Source: CBDFGT01 sp965247225 (lineage in GTDB: Bacteria > Pseudomonadota > Alphaproteobacteria > Rhizobiales > Rhizobiaceae). Taken from it: a DNA stretch of 22,921 nucleotides. Position 1 is the first letter of the stretch; each line of letters opens with the position of its first letter. The stretch spans positions 1-22,921 of the forward strand of contig CBDFGT010000025.1 in NCBI GenBank assembly GCA_965247225.1, read 5' to 3'. Below the pieces are notes generated by a model. That model saw only the letters and a program-made list of their open reading frames with translations. It did no database searches and was not told the DNA's origin. This document shows, in pieces, positions 7,407-14,662 of the stretch. The position numbers were made by a program, and so were the translations under genes.

Positions 7407-7600
7407 TCTGCGATCCATGCCATCCTGTTTTTCGTGCCTGCGGCAACGCGGGGATCGCCAGGAACCAGCTGGTGGACAAGGCGAAGAACTGATCTGCGAT
7501 CCATGCCATCCTGTTTTTCGTGCCTGCGGCAACGCGGGGATCGCCAGGAACCAGCTGGTGGACAAGGCGAAGAACTGATCTGCGCCAAGAACTGATCTGC
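7367..7600 (+). repeat. 86-bp tandem repeat made from the 3' end of ilvC
   Basis: Copy 1 (7367-7452) includes the last 13 codons and stop of ilvC plus 46 bp of downstream DNA. Copy 2 is 7453-7538 and copy 3 is partial, from 7539 to about 7586. The period is exactly 86. Copies 2 and 3 share GCCAGGAACC where the ilvC copy has GCCAAGAACC, so they are closer to each other than to the gene. A further 14-base fragment (AAGAACTGATCTGC) recurs at 17-bp offset (7587-7600). The ilvC reading frame is unaffected. Confidence 0.9.
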
Positions 7601-7640
7601 TATCCCTTTATCCTTGGCATCGGGTTGGTCATGTGCTTTG

Positions 7641-7670
7641 CGGCATGCTGTCGGAACAGGCAGCATGCCG
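7641..7670 (+). terminator. Stem-loop downstream of ilvC, possible terminator
   Basis: Perfect 10-bp arms CGGCATGCTG (7641-7650) and CAGCATGCCG (7661-7670) flank a 10-base loop. It is the only strong stem between ilvC and the aminotransferase gene, but no T-run follows, so a role in termination or 3'-end protection is tentative. The other bases from 7601 to 7740 show nothing recognisable. Confidence 0.4.
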
Positions 7671-7741
7671 TGATCTGCCATATCTGGAGTGGATTTGCGG
7701 CGTTTGGACCGGATTCCCGCCGGTATCAGCGATTTCGCCCG

Positions 7742-7772
7742 ACAATATAGGTCAGTATTGTTGACATATATT
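7742..7772 (+). promoter_or_regulatory. Inverted repeat and promoter-like elements before the aminotransferase gene
   Basis: ACAATA (7742-7747) and TATTGT (7756-7761) form a 6+8+6 inverted repeat. TTGACA (7761-7766) is a consensus -35 hexamer, although no good -10 follows at 17 bp; TATATT (7767-7772) could itself be a -10. The repeat is about 60-80 bp before the start codon, a suitable place for an operator. Confidence 0.3.
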
Positions 7773-7821
7773 CCCGCACATGCTTTTCTGTCACCAACAA
7801 GAGACATGAGGAATCACACCG

Positions 7822-9030
7822 ATGCAATGGGATCAGGTTTTTGCAACCCGCGCCGGACGTATGAAAGCGTCTGAAATTCGCGAACTTCTCAAACTTCTGG
7901 AACGACCGGATATCATCTCCTTTGCCGGTGGCATTCCCGATCCCGACCTGTTTCCAAAGGACGCCTTTGCCAGGGCCTATGCGGATGTCCTGTCCGGCTC
8001 TGAAGGGCTTGCCGGTTTGCAATATTCGGTCAGTGAAGGCTACAGGCCGCTGAAAACCTGGCTTGTCGGCGAAATGGCCAGGATCGGCATTGCCTGCAGT
8101 GAAGACAATATTTTGATGACCTCCGGTTCGCAGCAGGTTCTGGATTATCTCGGCAAGCTGTTCCTGTCTGCCAAGGACACGGCCCTTGTTGCCAGCCCGA
8201 CCTATCTGGGTGCGCTTTCGGCCTTCAACGCCTATGAACCTGCCTATGACCAATTGACGGTGGGCGGTAACCGCACGCCGGAATCCTATCTCCAGACGGC
8301 AAAAGAGCAGGGTGGTCGGCCGAAATTTGCCTATGTGGTGGCCGATTTTGCCAATCCCACCGGCGAAACCATGCCTTTGGAAGACCGTAACCGGCTTCTG
8401 GATCTGGCGGAGACAATGGATATTCCGGTGATTGAAGATGCGGCCTATCAGTCGCTGCGTTTTGACGGCACACCGGTCAAGCCGCTGCTGGCGCTTGATA
8501 TTGAACGGCATGGCGCTATTGACAAGACCCGGACACTCTATTGCGGTTCCTTTTCCAAGACACTGGCACCGGGCTTGCGGGTGGGCTGGGTGGTTGCCGC
8601 AGCACCTGTCATTTCCAAGCTGGTGCTGATGAAACAGGCCGCCGACCTGCACACATCCACCATCAACCAGATGGTGATTGCCCAGGTTGCCAGGGAGGGT
8701 TTTGACGCACAGGTTGCCAAGATCCGCACGGCCTACCGGCACCGCCGGGATTGCATGCTGGCGGCGCTGGCAAAGCATATGCCGGAAGGCGTCAGCTGGA
8801 CAAAGCCTGAAGGCGGCATGTTTGTGTGGGTGACGCTGCCTGCGACATTCGACGGTGCTGCCCTGCTGGCGAAATCTCTGGAAACGGTCAAAGTGGCCTT
8901 CGTTCCCGGCAAGGCCTTCCATGCTGATGGTACCGGTGCCAACACATTGCGGCTGTCCTATTCCTGTGCTGATGATGCGCAGATCGAAGAGGGTATCAAA
9001 CGGCTGGGTGACCTGATCCGGGCTGGCTGA
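7822..9030 (+). CDS. PLP-dependent aminotransferase, class I/II (2-aminoadipate/LysN-like group)
   Basis: 402 residues. The fold type I aminotransferase landmarks are in order: ISFAGGIPDPDLFP near residue 32, MTSGSQQVLDYLGK (cofactor phosphate region), NPTGETMPL, a VIEDAAYQSLRFDG loop with the Asp that contacts the pyridine nitrogen, and GSFSKTLAPGLRVGW with the Schiff-base lysine at residue 246. FAGGxPDP and the length match the group annotated as 2-aminoadipate or aromatic/branched-chain aminotransferases, related to MocR C-terminal domains but without a DNA-binding domain. GAGG lies about 10 bases before the ATG. Its position after ilvC makes a role in amino acid metabolism plausible, but the substrate is undetermined. 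Confidence 0.92.
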   Translation: MQWDQVFATRAGRMKASEIRELLKLLERPDIISFAGGIPDPDLFPKDAFARAYADVLSGSEGLAGLQYSVSEGYRPLKTWLVGEMARIGIACSEDNILMTSGSQQVLDYLGKLFLSAKDTALVASPTYLGALSAFNAYEPAYDQLTVGGNRTPESYLQTAKEQGGRPKFAYVVADFANPTGETMPLEDRNRLLDLAETMDIPVIEDAAYQSLRFDGTPVKPLLALDIERHGAIDKTRTLYCGSFSKTLAPGLRVGWVVAAAPVISKLVLMKQAADLHTSTINQMVIAQVAREGFDAQVAKIRTAYRHRRDCMLAALAKHMPEGVSWTKPEGGMFVWVTLPATFDGAALLAKSLETVKVAFVPGKAFHADGTGANTLRLSYSCADDAQIEEGIKRLGDLIRAG

Positions 9031-9056
9031 TCTTTTCCGGTCAAGGCTTCAACAAT

Positions 9057-9096
9057 AAACCCGTGCGCAGGATATGAAATCCAACGCACGGGTTTT
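9057..9096. terminator. Strong bidirectional rho-independent terminator
   Basis: Perfect 11-bp arms AAACCCGTGCG (9057-9067) and CGCACGGGTTT (9085-9095) enclose a 17-base loop; TTTTGTTTTG follows on the plus strand and TTTATTG on the minus strand. It lies between the convergent aminotransferase and aldo/keto reductase genes and can end both. Confidence 0.9.
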
Positions 9097-9123
9097 GTTT
9101 TGTGGATCGCTGTCTGAAGCGTG

Positions 9124-10173
9124 TCAGAGATAGGGTTGCAGCAGGGCCAGATCGGCAGGGCCGAGACGTTCTGACGCCGTGTTGCGCTGATGCCAGTAGG
9201 GATAGATGAGCGGCGGCAGGCTGATATCATCAAGGCGCTTGCGCTCCTCCCCTGTCAGTTTCAGGTCACAGGCTTTCAGATTGTCGGCAAACTGCTCTTC
9301 CGTGCGGCCGCCGATAATGACGGAGGTAATGCCCGGACGCCCCAGGGTCCAGGCAAGGGCCACCTGCGCACCGGAGACATTGCGCTCTTTTGCGATATCC
9401 ACCAGAACATCGACAATCTTCCAAAGGCGATCCTCGTCGCGGATCGGCGGTTCGGTCCAGCCGGCTGTAAAGCGTGTGCCATCAGCCTTTGCGCCGCGGC
9501 GATGCTTGCCGGAGAGAAGACCACCGGCAATCGGGCTCCAGACCAGAACACCAAGGCCCTGATCGAGCGAAACCGGCAGCAGCTCATATTCCGCCTCACG
9601 TGCTTCAAGCGTGTAGTGGATTTGCTGGCTGATGAAGCGCTGGCGATGCTCCTGCGTGCAAACACCCAGCGCTTTCATGATGTGCCAGCCGGAAAAATTC
9701 GAGCAGCCGATATAGCGCACCTTGCCGTGACGGATCAGGGTGTCCAGTGCTTCCATGGTTTCTTCGAGCGGGGTCTGTCCGTCCCATTCATGCACCTGAT
9801 AGAGATCGATGACATCCGTCTTCAGGCGTCTGAGGCTGCCCTCGCAGGCGGCAATCAGATGCTGGCGCGACAGGCCCTGATCATTCGGGCCAGAGCCCAT
9901 GGGGAACCTTGCCTTGGTGGCCAGAAGCACGCCATTCCTGCGCTTTCCTCCCAGAACCTCGCCGATGATCTCCTCGCAGGCCCCTGCGGAATAGGCGTCT
10001 GCTGTATCGAGAATATTGACGCCTGCATCAAGGCACATGTCGATCAGCCGTGTTGCTTCCTGTACGCCCTGGCTGCCGACCATATTGGCCCAGCCCTTGC
10101 CGCCCATGGTCATGGTGCCCATGGTGAGTGTCGATATTTTCAGGCCGGAACGGCCAAGAGTGCGGTATTCCAT
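9124..10173 (-). CDS. Aldo/keto reductase
   Basis: 349 residues. The protein has the (beta/alpha)8 aldo/keto reductase signatures: LGRSGLKIS at the start, NILDTADAYSAG (catalytic Asp56 and Tyr61), LLATKAR (Lys87), DLYQVHEWDG (His128), then IGCSNFSGWH and a cofactor-binding IIGGRTEEQFADNL near the end. The tetrad is complete, so it should be an active NADPH-dependent carbonyl reductase; it is nearest the YajO/Tas-like bacterial group that lacks a defined substrate. GGAGG lies 8 bases before the ATG at 10173; an upstream TTG in frame at 10188 is less likely because it overlaps that ribosome-binding site. It is divergent from the VOC gene with 167 bp between, where both promoters should lie. Confidence 0.93.
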   Translation of the reverse strand: MEYRTLGRSGLKISTLTMGTMTMGGKGWANMVGSQGVQEATRLIDMCLDAGVNILDTADAYSAGACEEIIGEVLGGKRRNGVLLATKARFPMGSGPNDQGLSRQHLIAACEGSLRRLKTDVIDLYQVHEWDGQTPLEETMEALDTLIRHGKVRYIGCSNFSGWHIMKALGVCTQEHRQRFISQQIHYTLEAREAEYELLPVSLDQGLGVLVWSPIAGGLLSGKHRRGAKADGTRFTAGWTEPPIRDEDRLWKIVDVLVDIAKERNVSGAQVALAWTLGRPGITSVIIGGRTEEQFADNLKACDLKLTGEERKRLDDISLPPLIYPYWHQRNTASERLGPADLALLQPYL

Positions 10174-10340
10174 CGATTGATCCTCCAAAATCGCCTGACC
10201 GGTTTATCACCCGTTCCGGCCCGGCAGGCAAGCGGGAATGCAAGGGTGCCGATTTTTGCACGCTGTCGCATTTCTTCAAGACAGGATCGCGGTCCCGTGT
10301 CACAAAAGGGGCATTGAAGCCGGAACAAAGGATCAGGCCC

Positions 10341-10823
10341 GTGAAACTGAAATATACCATTCTTTATGTTGAAAATGTCGCCGAGACTTTGGCGTTTTAT
10401 GAAACTGCCTTTGGTGTGAAGCGCCGAATGCTGCATGAAGGCGGTGATTATGGCGAAATGGATACCGGAACGACGACCTTGTCCTTTTCCGCATTCAGCC
10501 TGATGGAGCAACTGGGCAAAACCCCTTTGCGCCCGGTTGCCGACAGGCCAAGCTTTGAAATTGCCTTTGAAACCGATGATGTTGCCGCCAGCTATGAGCG
10601 GGCTGTCAGGGCAGGGGCGCATGCAGTGCAGCCACCGCAGGATATGCCCTGGGGACAGACGATTTCCTATGTCCACGATTGCAACGGATTTCTGGTGGAA
10701 ATCTGCAGTCCCGTTGCGGGTGAATATTCGCGCGGTGGCCCTTCCTTCCTGCTTCAATGCCTTGCCGCAAACACTTCCTTTGCGGCAAACAACCCGTTGA
10801 GGGCTGCCGGAAAACCGGCATAG
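10341..10823 (+). CDS. VOC-family (glyoxalase/bleomycin-resistance fold) protein
   Basis: 160 residues from a GTG at 10341 with AAGGA about 9 bases upstream. KLKYTILYVENVAETLAFYE opens the first beta-alpha-beta-beta-beta module; FEIAFETDDVAASYERAVRAG, PWGQTISYVHDCNGFLVEIC forms the second. Members bind a metal in a cupped beta sheet and act as lyases, dioxygenases or binding proteins; the reaction here is unknown. Close relatives end soon after the VEIC motif, whereas this frame runs about 40 residues further, the last 23 codons overlapping the 3' end of the convergent gene. The tail may result from a lost stop codon. Upstream ATGs in frame (from 10128) would enter the divergent gene and are rejected. 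Confidence 0.85.
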   Translation: MKLKYTILYVENVAETLAFYETAFGVKRRMLHEGGDYGEMDTGTTTLSFSAFSLMEQLGKTPLRPVADRPSFEIAFETDDVAASYERAVRAGAHAVQPPQDMPWGQTISYVHDCNGFLVEICSPVAGEYSRGGPSFLLQCLAANTSFAANNPLRAAGKPA

Positions 10824-11140
10824 ACAGCCATCTGCATGATGATTTCGGTGATTTCGTCCCTGGTCAGGCCGACATTGAGACCGGCATGGATGTGGACTTT
10901 CAACTGCGGTGTGGCGGTGCCCATGGCGGTCAAGGCTGCAATGGTGGCGATTTCGCGGGATTTCAGATCAAGCCCCGGACGGGAATAGATATCGCCGAAC
11001 GGAAATTCCATGAGATAGCGGGCAAAATCCGGCGCGATATCGGCAAGCGCGTTGATGACATTGGTGCCAGCCTCGCCGTCGATGGCGGCAAGCGCCTTTC
11101 TGCCGCGTTCAAATCTCGTTTCCGTGGGTTCCTGTGCCAT
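10754..11140 (-). CDS. Carboxymuconolactone decarboxylase-family protein
   Basis: 128 residues. The CMD fold is visible as FPFGDIYSRPGLDLKSREIA, then IAALTAMGTATPQLKVHIHA, and GLTRDEITEIIMQMAVYAGF, with a helical C-terminus. This matches the gamma-carboxymuconolactone decarboxylase type (the histidine-containing VHIHAGLNVG segment) rather than AhpD, because the CxxC pair of AhpD peroxidases is absent. No other protocatechuate-pathway gene is nearby, so the specific reaction is unclear. GGAGC lies 8-12 bases upstream of the ATG. Its 3' end overlaps the convergent VOC gene by 70 bp. Confidence 0.88.
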   Translation of the reverse strand: MAQEPTETRFERGRKALAAIDGEAGTNVINALADIAPDFARYLMEFPFGDIYSRPGLDLKSREIATIAALTAMGTATPQLKVHIHAGLNVGLTRDEITEIIMQMAVYAGFPAALNGLFAAKEVFAARH

Positions 11141-11234
11141 TGTCTTTGCTCCTGACGGGTCGTTTCGGGAGTAGATGCCCCCGATAGATACAGGCTACGA
11201 TCTGGAGCGTACTCCATGTCAATATGGATTCACC

Positions 11235-11269
11235 AAAAGAAAACGGCATTGCAGGAATGGCTGCAATGC
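11235..11269 (-). terminator. Rho-independent terminator of the channel gene
   Basis: On the minus strand, GCATTGCAG and CTGCAATGC (9-bp perfect arms at 11246-11254 and 11261-11269) flank a six-base loop and are followed by a T-rich tail, GTTTTCTTTT. It begins 30 bp after the channel stop codon. Confidence 0.85.
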
Positions 11270-11298
11270 GTTTCGAGATGTGTTGAAGGGTATTGCTG

Positions 11299-13203
11299 TC
11301 AGCCGCGTGCCAGAACAATCACCTTGTCGGCTGCTGTATAGGTCACCATCTCTGTCTTGGCCGGGTTGATCACCACGCCGCCGAGATTGCGCTTGTCCTC
11401 CCGGTTTTCGCTTACAATGCGGTGACCAAGGGCGACTTCGCCGCGACGGCGGGCAGCCTCCGTGATGGTGGCAAACGAGACCTGCCGTCCTGTCTGCACA
11501 TAGTCGGAGGCCGGGCGCATATAGATTTCCGAACCGTTTTCATCCAGCAGCTCGTCGAAAATGGCCGCCATAGAGCGGTTTTCGGAGGCCTGGGCCAGCA
11601 TCAGGCTCACCAGCTTGTTGCTGACGACGAAATCATCCGCTTTGGTGACCTCGGCGAGCTCACGGTTGCGCACATCAATCATTTCCGAGACGACACTGAT
11701 ATGGCGTCCGGCCTCCTCGGCAATCTTGCGAATGTGCAGCAGGGTAACCAGCGTGCGCGTGTCGGCAGGCTGGGCGGCCATCGTGTCGCTATAGCCCAGA
11801 ACCAGCACATGATCAAAATTGCCGACTTTCAGCGCATCCAGCCCGGCGCGGTTGCCTGTGTCCATCACCCTTACGTACACTGTCAGATTTTCGGTCGATT
11901 GCACAAGCGACGCCGAATTTTCGCGCAAGTCAGGCGTATCGGCTGCAATGACCAGGCGGGAACCGGGGGCAACATAGCGGGCCAGTTCCCTGACGATGAT
12001 CGGGCCGCGACGGTTCCAGCCGAGGATCAATGTATTTTCGGGGCGTTCGGCAGGCGGGACAGGTGCGACAATGGCAGAACCGTCAATCGCCGGTGCAGCG
12101 GATGCCACCTTTATGGAATCGTCATCCTCCGCGATGATGACGATCCTGTCGCTGCTGCGGATAATGGTGCCGCTGTCCGGGTTGAGATGGATTGCCCCTT
12201 TGGCGTCGCACAGGCCAATCGGTATGCTGGTATTATAGGCCATCAGGCTCTCGCCGAATGTCTTGCCAACGATATCGGGCTGTTCGATCGTGTAGATCTC
12301 GCAACCGTCAAAATCCAGCAATTCGGAATAGACGGCGGAAAGGCCGGACTGACGGCTGGAATGGACCACAATGCGCGAAATCAGGTCATCGGCCAGAACG
12401 AGCTGCAACTCGTCGCCACCGACGGCGCGGGCCACATCGACATTGGCCTCATAGCGGATTTCGGCGGCAATCTGGTAGGGTGCCTTGCGGCGTTTGGGAT
12501 CATTGACCAGCGCAAGCACGGATTTGATCACCTGGCTGTCCGGGTCGTCACCATCCGGAGACAGGATGATCACGGAGCGGCAGGTCTGCGGATTGACGAT
12601 ATCGAGATCATACAGGTCTGTCGGGTCTCCCGAACGGCAGATGATGCGGGTGTTGCCGTGATCGGCAATCTTGGCGTCGATCTCGTCTTCCATCTCCACC
12701 TTGTCCCTGGCGGCCATGATGACAATGCTCGGGCGCTTGCGGCTTTTGTTGGCAATCACCAGTTCGGAAATAATATCAAAAATGGAGGGTGACCAGTTGA
12801 GGATAATGGTCTGGTCCTGTTCCAGAACCCGCGAACGGCCCTTGCGCAATTCATCAAGCTTGCTCTCGATACCGGAGCTGAGGACACCGATGAGAGCAGA
12901 GAACACAAAAATACTGGCGAGGGTTACCACCAGCGCGACCAGGCGGAAGCCCCATCCCTGATCCCCGCCCATGGTTCCAGCATCGAATGTGCGCATAAGG
13001 GATTCCCATGTGCCTTCTATAAAGCTGACAGGCTCTCCGCCTTCCGGCGCAATGCCCGTCATCGCCAGAAACGCACCGGCGATCATGATGATGGCCAGGC
13101 ACAGGATGCCAAGCCAGCCGATCAGTGCCACGGGCCCTGCCGCCATGCTCTTGTCAAATTCGTAGCGAAGGCGCTCACGCCAGCCATATTGTCCCGATTT
13201 CAT
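11299..13203 (-). CDS. CASTOR/POLLUX-like ion channel with tandem RCK (TrkA-N) domains
   Basis: 634 residues. The N-terminus has two hydrophobic segments (about residues 23-49 and 88-108) around a pore-loop region containing TFDAGTMGGDQGW, the position of the filter in the CASTOR/POLLUX/SYM8 family. Two cytosolic nucleotide-binding RCK-type domains follow: the first from about TIILNWSPSIFDII, the second from TLILGWNRRGPIIVREL. Plant members are nuclear-envelope cation channels in symbiotic signalling; bacterial members are largely uncharacterised and are expected to sit in the inner membrane and conduct K+ or other cations, gated by ligands on the RCK ring. GGGGGGAA precedes the ATG. It is divergent from a LysE exporter gene and ends at a good terminator. 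Confidence 0.88.
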   Translation of the reverse strand: MKSGQYGWRERLRYEFDKSMAAGPVALIGWLGILCLAIIMIAGAFLAMTGIAPEGGEPVSFIEGTWESLMRTFDAGTMGGDQGWGFRLVALVVTLASIFVFSALIGVLSSGIESKLDELRKGRSRVLEQDQTIILNWSPSIFDIISELVIANKSRKRPSIVIMAARDKVEMEDEIDAKIADHGNTRIICRSGDPTDLYDLDIVNPQTCRSVIILSPDGDDPDSQVIKSVLALVNDPKRRKAPYQIAAEIRYEANVDVARAVGGDELQLVLADDLISRIVVHSSRQSGLSAVYSELLDFDGCEIYTIEQPDIVGKTFGESLMAYNTSIPIGLCDAKGAIHLNPDSGTIIRSSDRIVIIAEDDDSIKVASAAPAIDGSAIVAPVPPAERPENTLILGWNRRGPIIVRELARYVAPGSRLVIAADTPDLRENSASLVQSTENLTVYVRVMDTGNRAGLDALKVGNFDHVLVLGYSDTMAAQPADTRTLVTLLHIRKIAEEAGRHISVVSEMIDVRNRELAEVTKADDFVVSNKLVSLMLAQASENRSMAAIFDELLDENGSEIYMRPASDYVQTGRQVSFATITEAARRRGEVALGHRIVSENREDKRNLGGVVINPAKTEMVTYTAADKVIVLARG

Positions 13204-13262
13204 ATTCCCCCCAATTTCAGTTTTTGATTGTCCCGAACGTGCCGGATGTCTCAGGCGATTGC

Positions 13263-13292
13263 TGTTTTATATGCAACATATGCTGTAAAACA
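13263..13292. promoter_or_regulatory. Inverted repeat between the divergent channel and LysE genes
   Basis: TGTTTTA (13263-13269) and TAAAACA (13286-13292) are perfect 7-bp arms with a 16-base spacer that itself holds two ATATGC direct repeats. The 191-bp shared intergenic region must carry both promoters, so this could be an operator. No family-specific consensus was recognised. Confidence 0.3.
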
Positions 13293-13394
13293 AGCTGTTC
13301 GGCCCTGCTTGTCGTTGCATACGTGAGGCTGATACAGGTTATGCTGAATTCCCTGACTGTAAACGATCGTTGTAACCCGTTGCCGGAGTGTTTC

Positions 13395-13967
13395 GTGTCC
13401 AGTTTTCCTGCCTTCTTCCTTGTGACTATTGTCCTGTTGTCGGCCCCCGGCCCCACAAATGCGCTATTGGCGATCGGGGGTGCGCAACGCGGTGTTTTGG
13501 CCGCACTGCCTTTGCTGGGTGCGGAACTGGCCGGTTACAGTCTTGCCGTGGCATTGATCCATCTGGTGTTGCAGCCGGTGCTTCATGCCTTTCCCCTGCT
13601 GGAAACGATCCTGAAACTGGTGTTTGCCGCCTATGTAACCCGGCAGGCTGTGCTTGCCTGGGGCAGGGCGTTTCAGCTTGATCCTGCCGCCCGCCCCATA
13701 ACACTGACAAGCCTGTTTCTCACAACCCTGCTCAATCCGAAAGCGTTCGGGTTTGCCCTTGGCATTATTCCGTTCTCAGATGACACCATTGCCCTGTATA
13801 TCGCGGCATTTCTGGCACTTGTGTGCCTGTCGGGCTTTTTGTGGATCTGCATCGGCGCTTTTGCGGCAGGTCTTGGCGGTGCGCGTGGCCGCAAGGCCAT
13901 TGGCATTTCAGGTTCGATCACACTTTTTGGTTTTGCGGTGCTGATCGTGTCCAGCGTTGTGCGCTGA
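13395..13967 (+). CDS. LysE-family transporter
   Basis: 190 residues with about six hydrophobic segments. The start FPAFFLVTIVLLSAPGPTNA carries the family's S-x-GP-T-N motif in helix 1, and LLNPKAFGFALGIIPF matches the conserved NPKA region of helix 4. LysE/RhtB proteins export amino acids such as lysine, homoserine or threonine; the substrate here is not predictable. The frame is open from 13125, but the GTG at 13395 with GGAG six bases upstream gives a family-like N-terminus; an ATG at 13341 is an alternative without a good ribosome-binding site. It ends 9 bp from the convergent DUF4189 gene. Confidence 0.85.
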   Translation: MSSFPAFFLVTIVLLSAPGPTNALLAIGGAQRGVLAALPLLGAELAGYSLAVALIHLVLQPVLHAFPLLETILKLVFAAYVTRQAVLAWGRAFQLDPAARPITLTSLFLTTLLNPKAFGFALGIIPFSDDTIALYIAAFLALVCLSGFLWICIGAFAAGLGGARGRKAIGISGSITLFGFAVLIVSSVVR

Positions 13968-13976
13968 GAACCGTTG

Positions 13977-14342
13977 TCACCTTGCGCCGGAACATTGCCA
14001 CCGCACAACACGGCAACCGTTGCTATATTGCGAACAGGATCTGACGGCCTTGCGCTGTGCCGCACCGGATGAGGGTGCCCAGGCGGAGCCCCAGCCATCC
14101 GGACCTGCTGCAACGGCACCGCAGGCATTCTTGAACCACAGCGACTTGCAATCATTGGCTGAGCCATTGCATCTTTTCATGACAAAAGCTTGCGCCTCTC
14201 CCGCACTTGAAAAACCGTGCGACCATGCGGACGCACCTGTTTCAAAGGAATAGGCAATGGCCCCATAGCTGTCGCGGGCATTGGCTACCCCGGGTGCGAT
14301 GGCGCTGACCAGTGCCAAGGCTGTCAGTATATGTTTCAGCAT
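13977..14342 (-). CDS. DUF4189 domain secreted protein
   Basis: 121 residues. MLKHILTALALVSAIAPGVANA is a signal peptide. The mature part YGAIAYSFETGASAWSHGF, then EAQAFVMKRCNGSANDCKSL and ACGAVAAGPDGWGSAW, is the DUF4189 pattern, with five cysteines probably forming disulfides in the periplasm or outside. No biochemical function is established for the domain. AGAGG lies 7-11 bases upstream of the ATG. It is convergent with the LysE gene and divergent from the oxygenase operon. Confidence 0.88.
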   Translation of the reverse strand: MLKHILTALALVSAIAPGVANARDSYGAIAYSFETGASAWSHGFSSAGEAQAFVMKRCNGSANDCKSLWFKNACGAVAAGPDGWGSAWAPSSGAAQRKAVRSCSQYSNGCRVVRWQCSGAR

Positions 14343-14662
14343 GTGGATTCCTCTCCCTGTGACCTGACCAAAGACTGTTTCAGGATTGAAGCGTGTTGCG
14401 ATCTTTCAGATTCGATTGCCACGCTTCAAGTTTTTGTTTTTACGCATGCCGTTATCGCAAAACCGCTGCACAGTTTTGCGCGATATGCTTTATTTGTCAT
14501 GCAGGAATGTGAACGCTTTTGACGATGCAGACAAGTGTCCGTTCCCGGTGCGGACAAATGGATGGTGATTTTCGTCACGCGACCAAATGACCGGCTTGCG
14601 GGAATTGCAGAAGCCGATACATCGTGTATTAATTGCATTATTGCTGATTTGAGGGAGATTTG
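14343..14662. promoter_or_regulatory. Intergenic region with candidate promoter and operator for the oxygenase operon
   Basis: The 320 bp contain no gene. TTGCAG (14605-14610) and TATTAA (14627-14632) are spaced 16 bp and lie 30 bp before the start of the oxygenase gene, a plausible sigma70 promoter. A 6+9+6 inverted repeat, TGTCCG (14536-14541) with CGGACA (14551-14556), lies about 50 bp upstream of it and could bind an activator or repressor. Confidence 0.4.

Noticed and set aside
6462..7565. Long minus-strand frame (367 codons) opposite ilvC
   Set aside because: Its protein has no recognisable family features and lies antisense to a clear ilvC; the frame also runs through the repeated units, as expected for a shadow of biased codon use.
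7726..8922. Long minus-strand frame (398 codons) opposite the aminotransferase
   Set aside because: Composition is rich in His, Arg and Gln with no motif, typical of an antisense shadow; the plus strand has all PLP-enzyme motifs.
9190..10317. Plus-strand frame (375 codons) opposite the aldo/keto reductase
   Set aside because: No family features; the opposite strand has a complete catalytic tetrad.
11293..12792. Plus-strand frame (499 codons) opposite the channel gene
   Set aside because: Antisense to a well-supported 634-residue protein; its sequence has no membrane or domain pattern.
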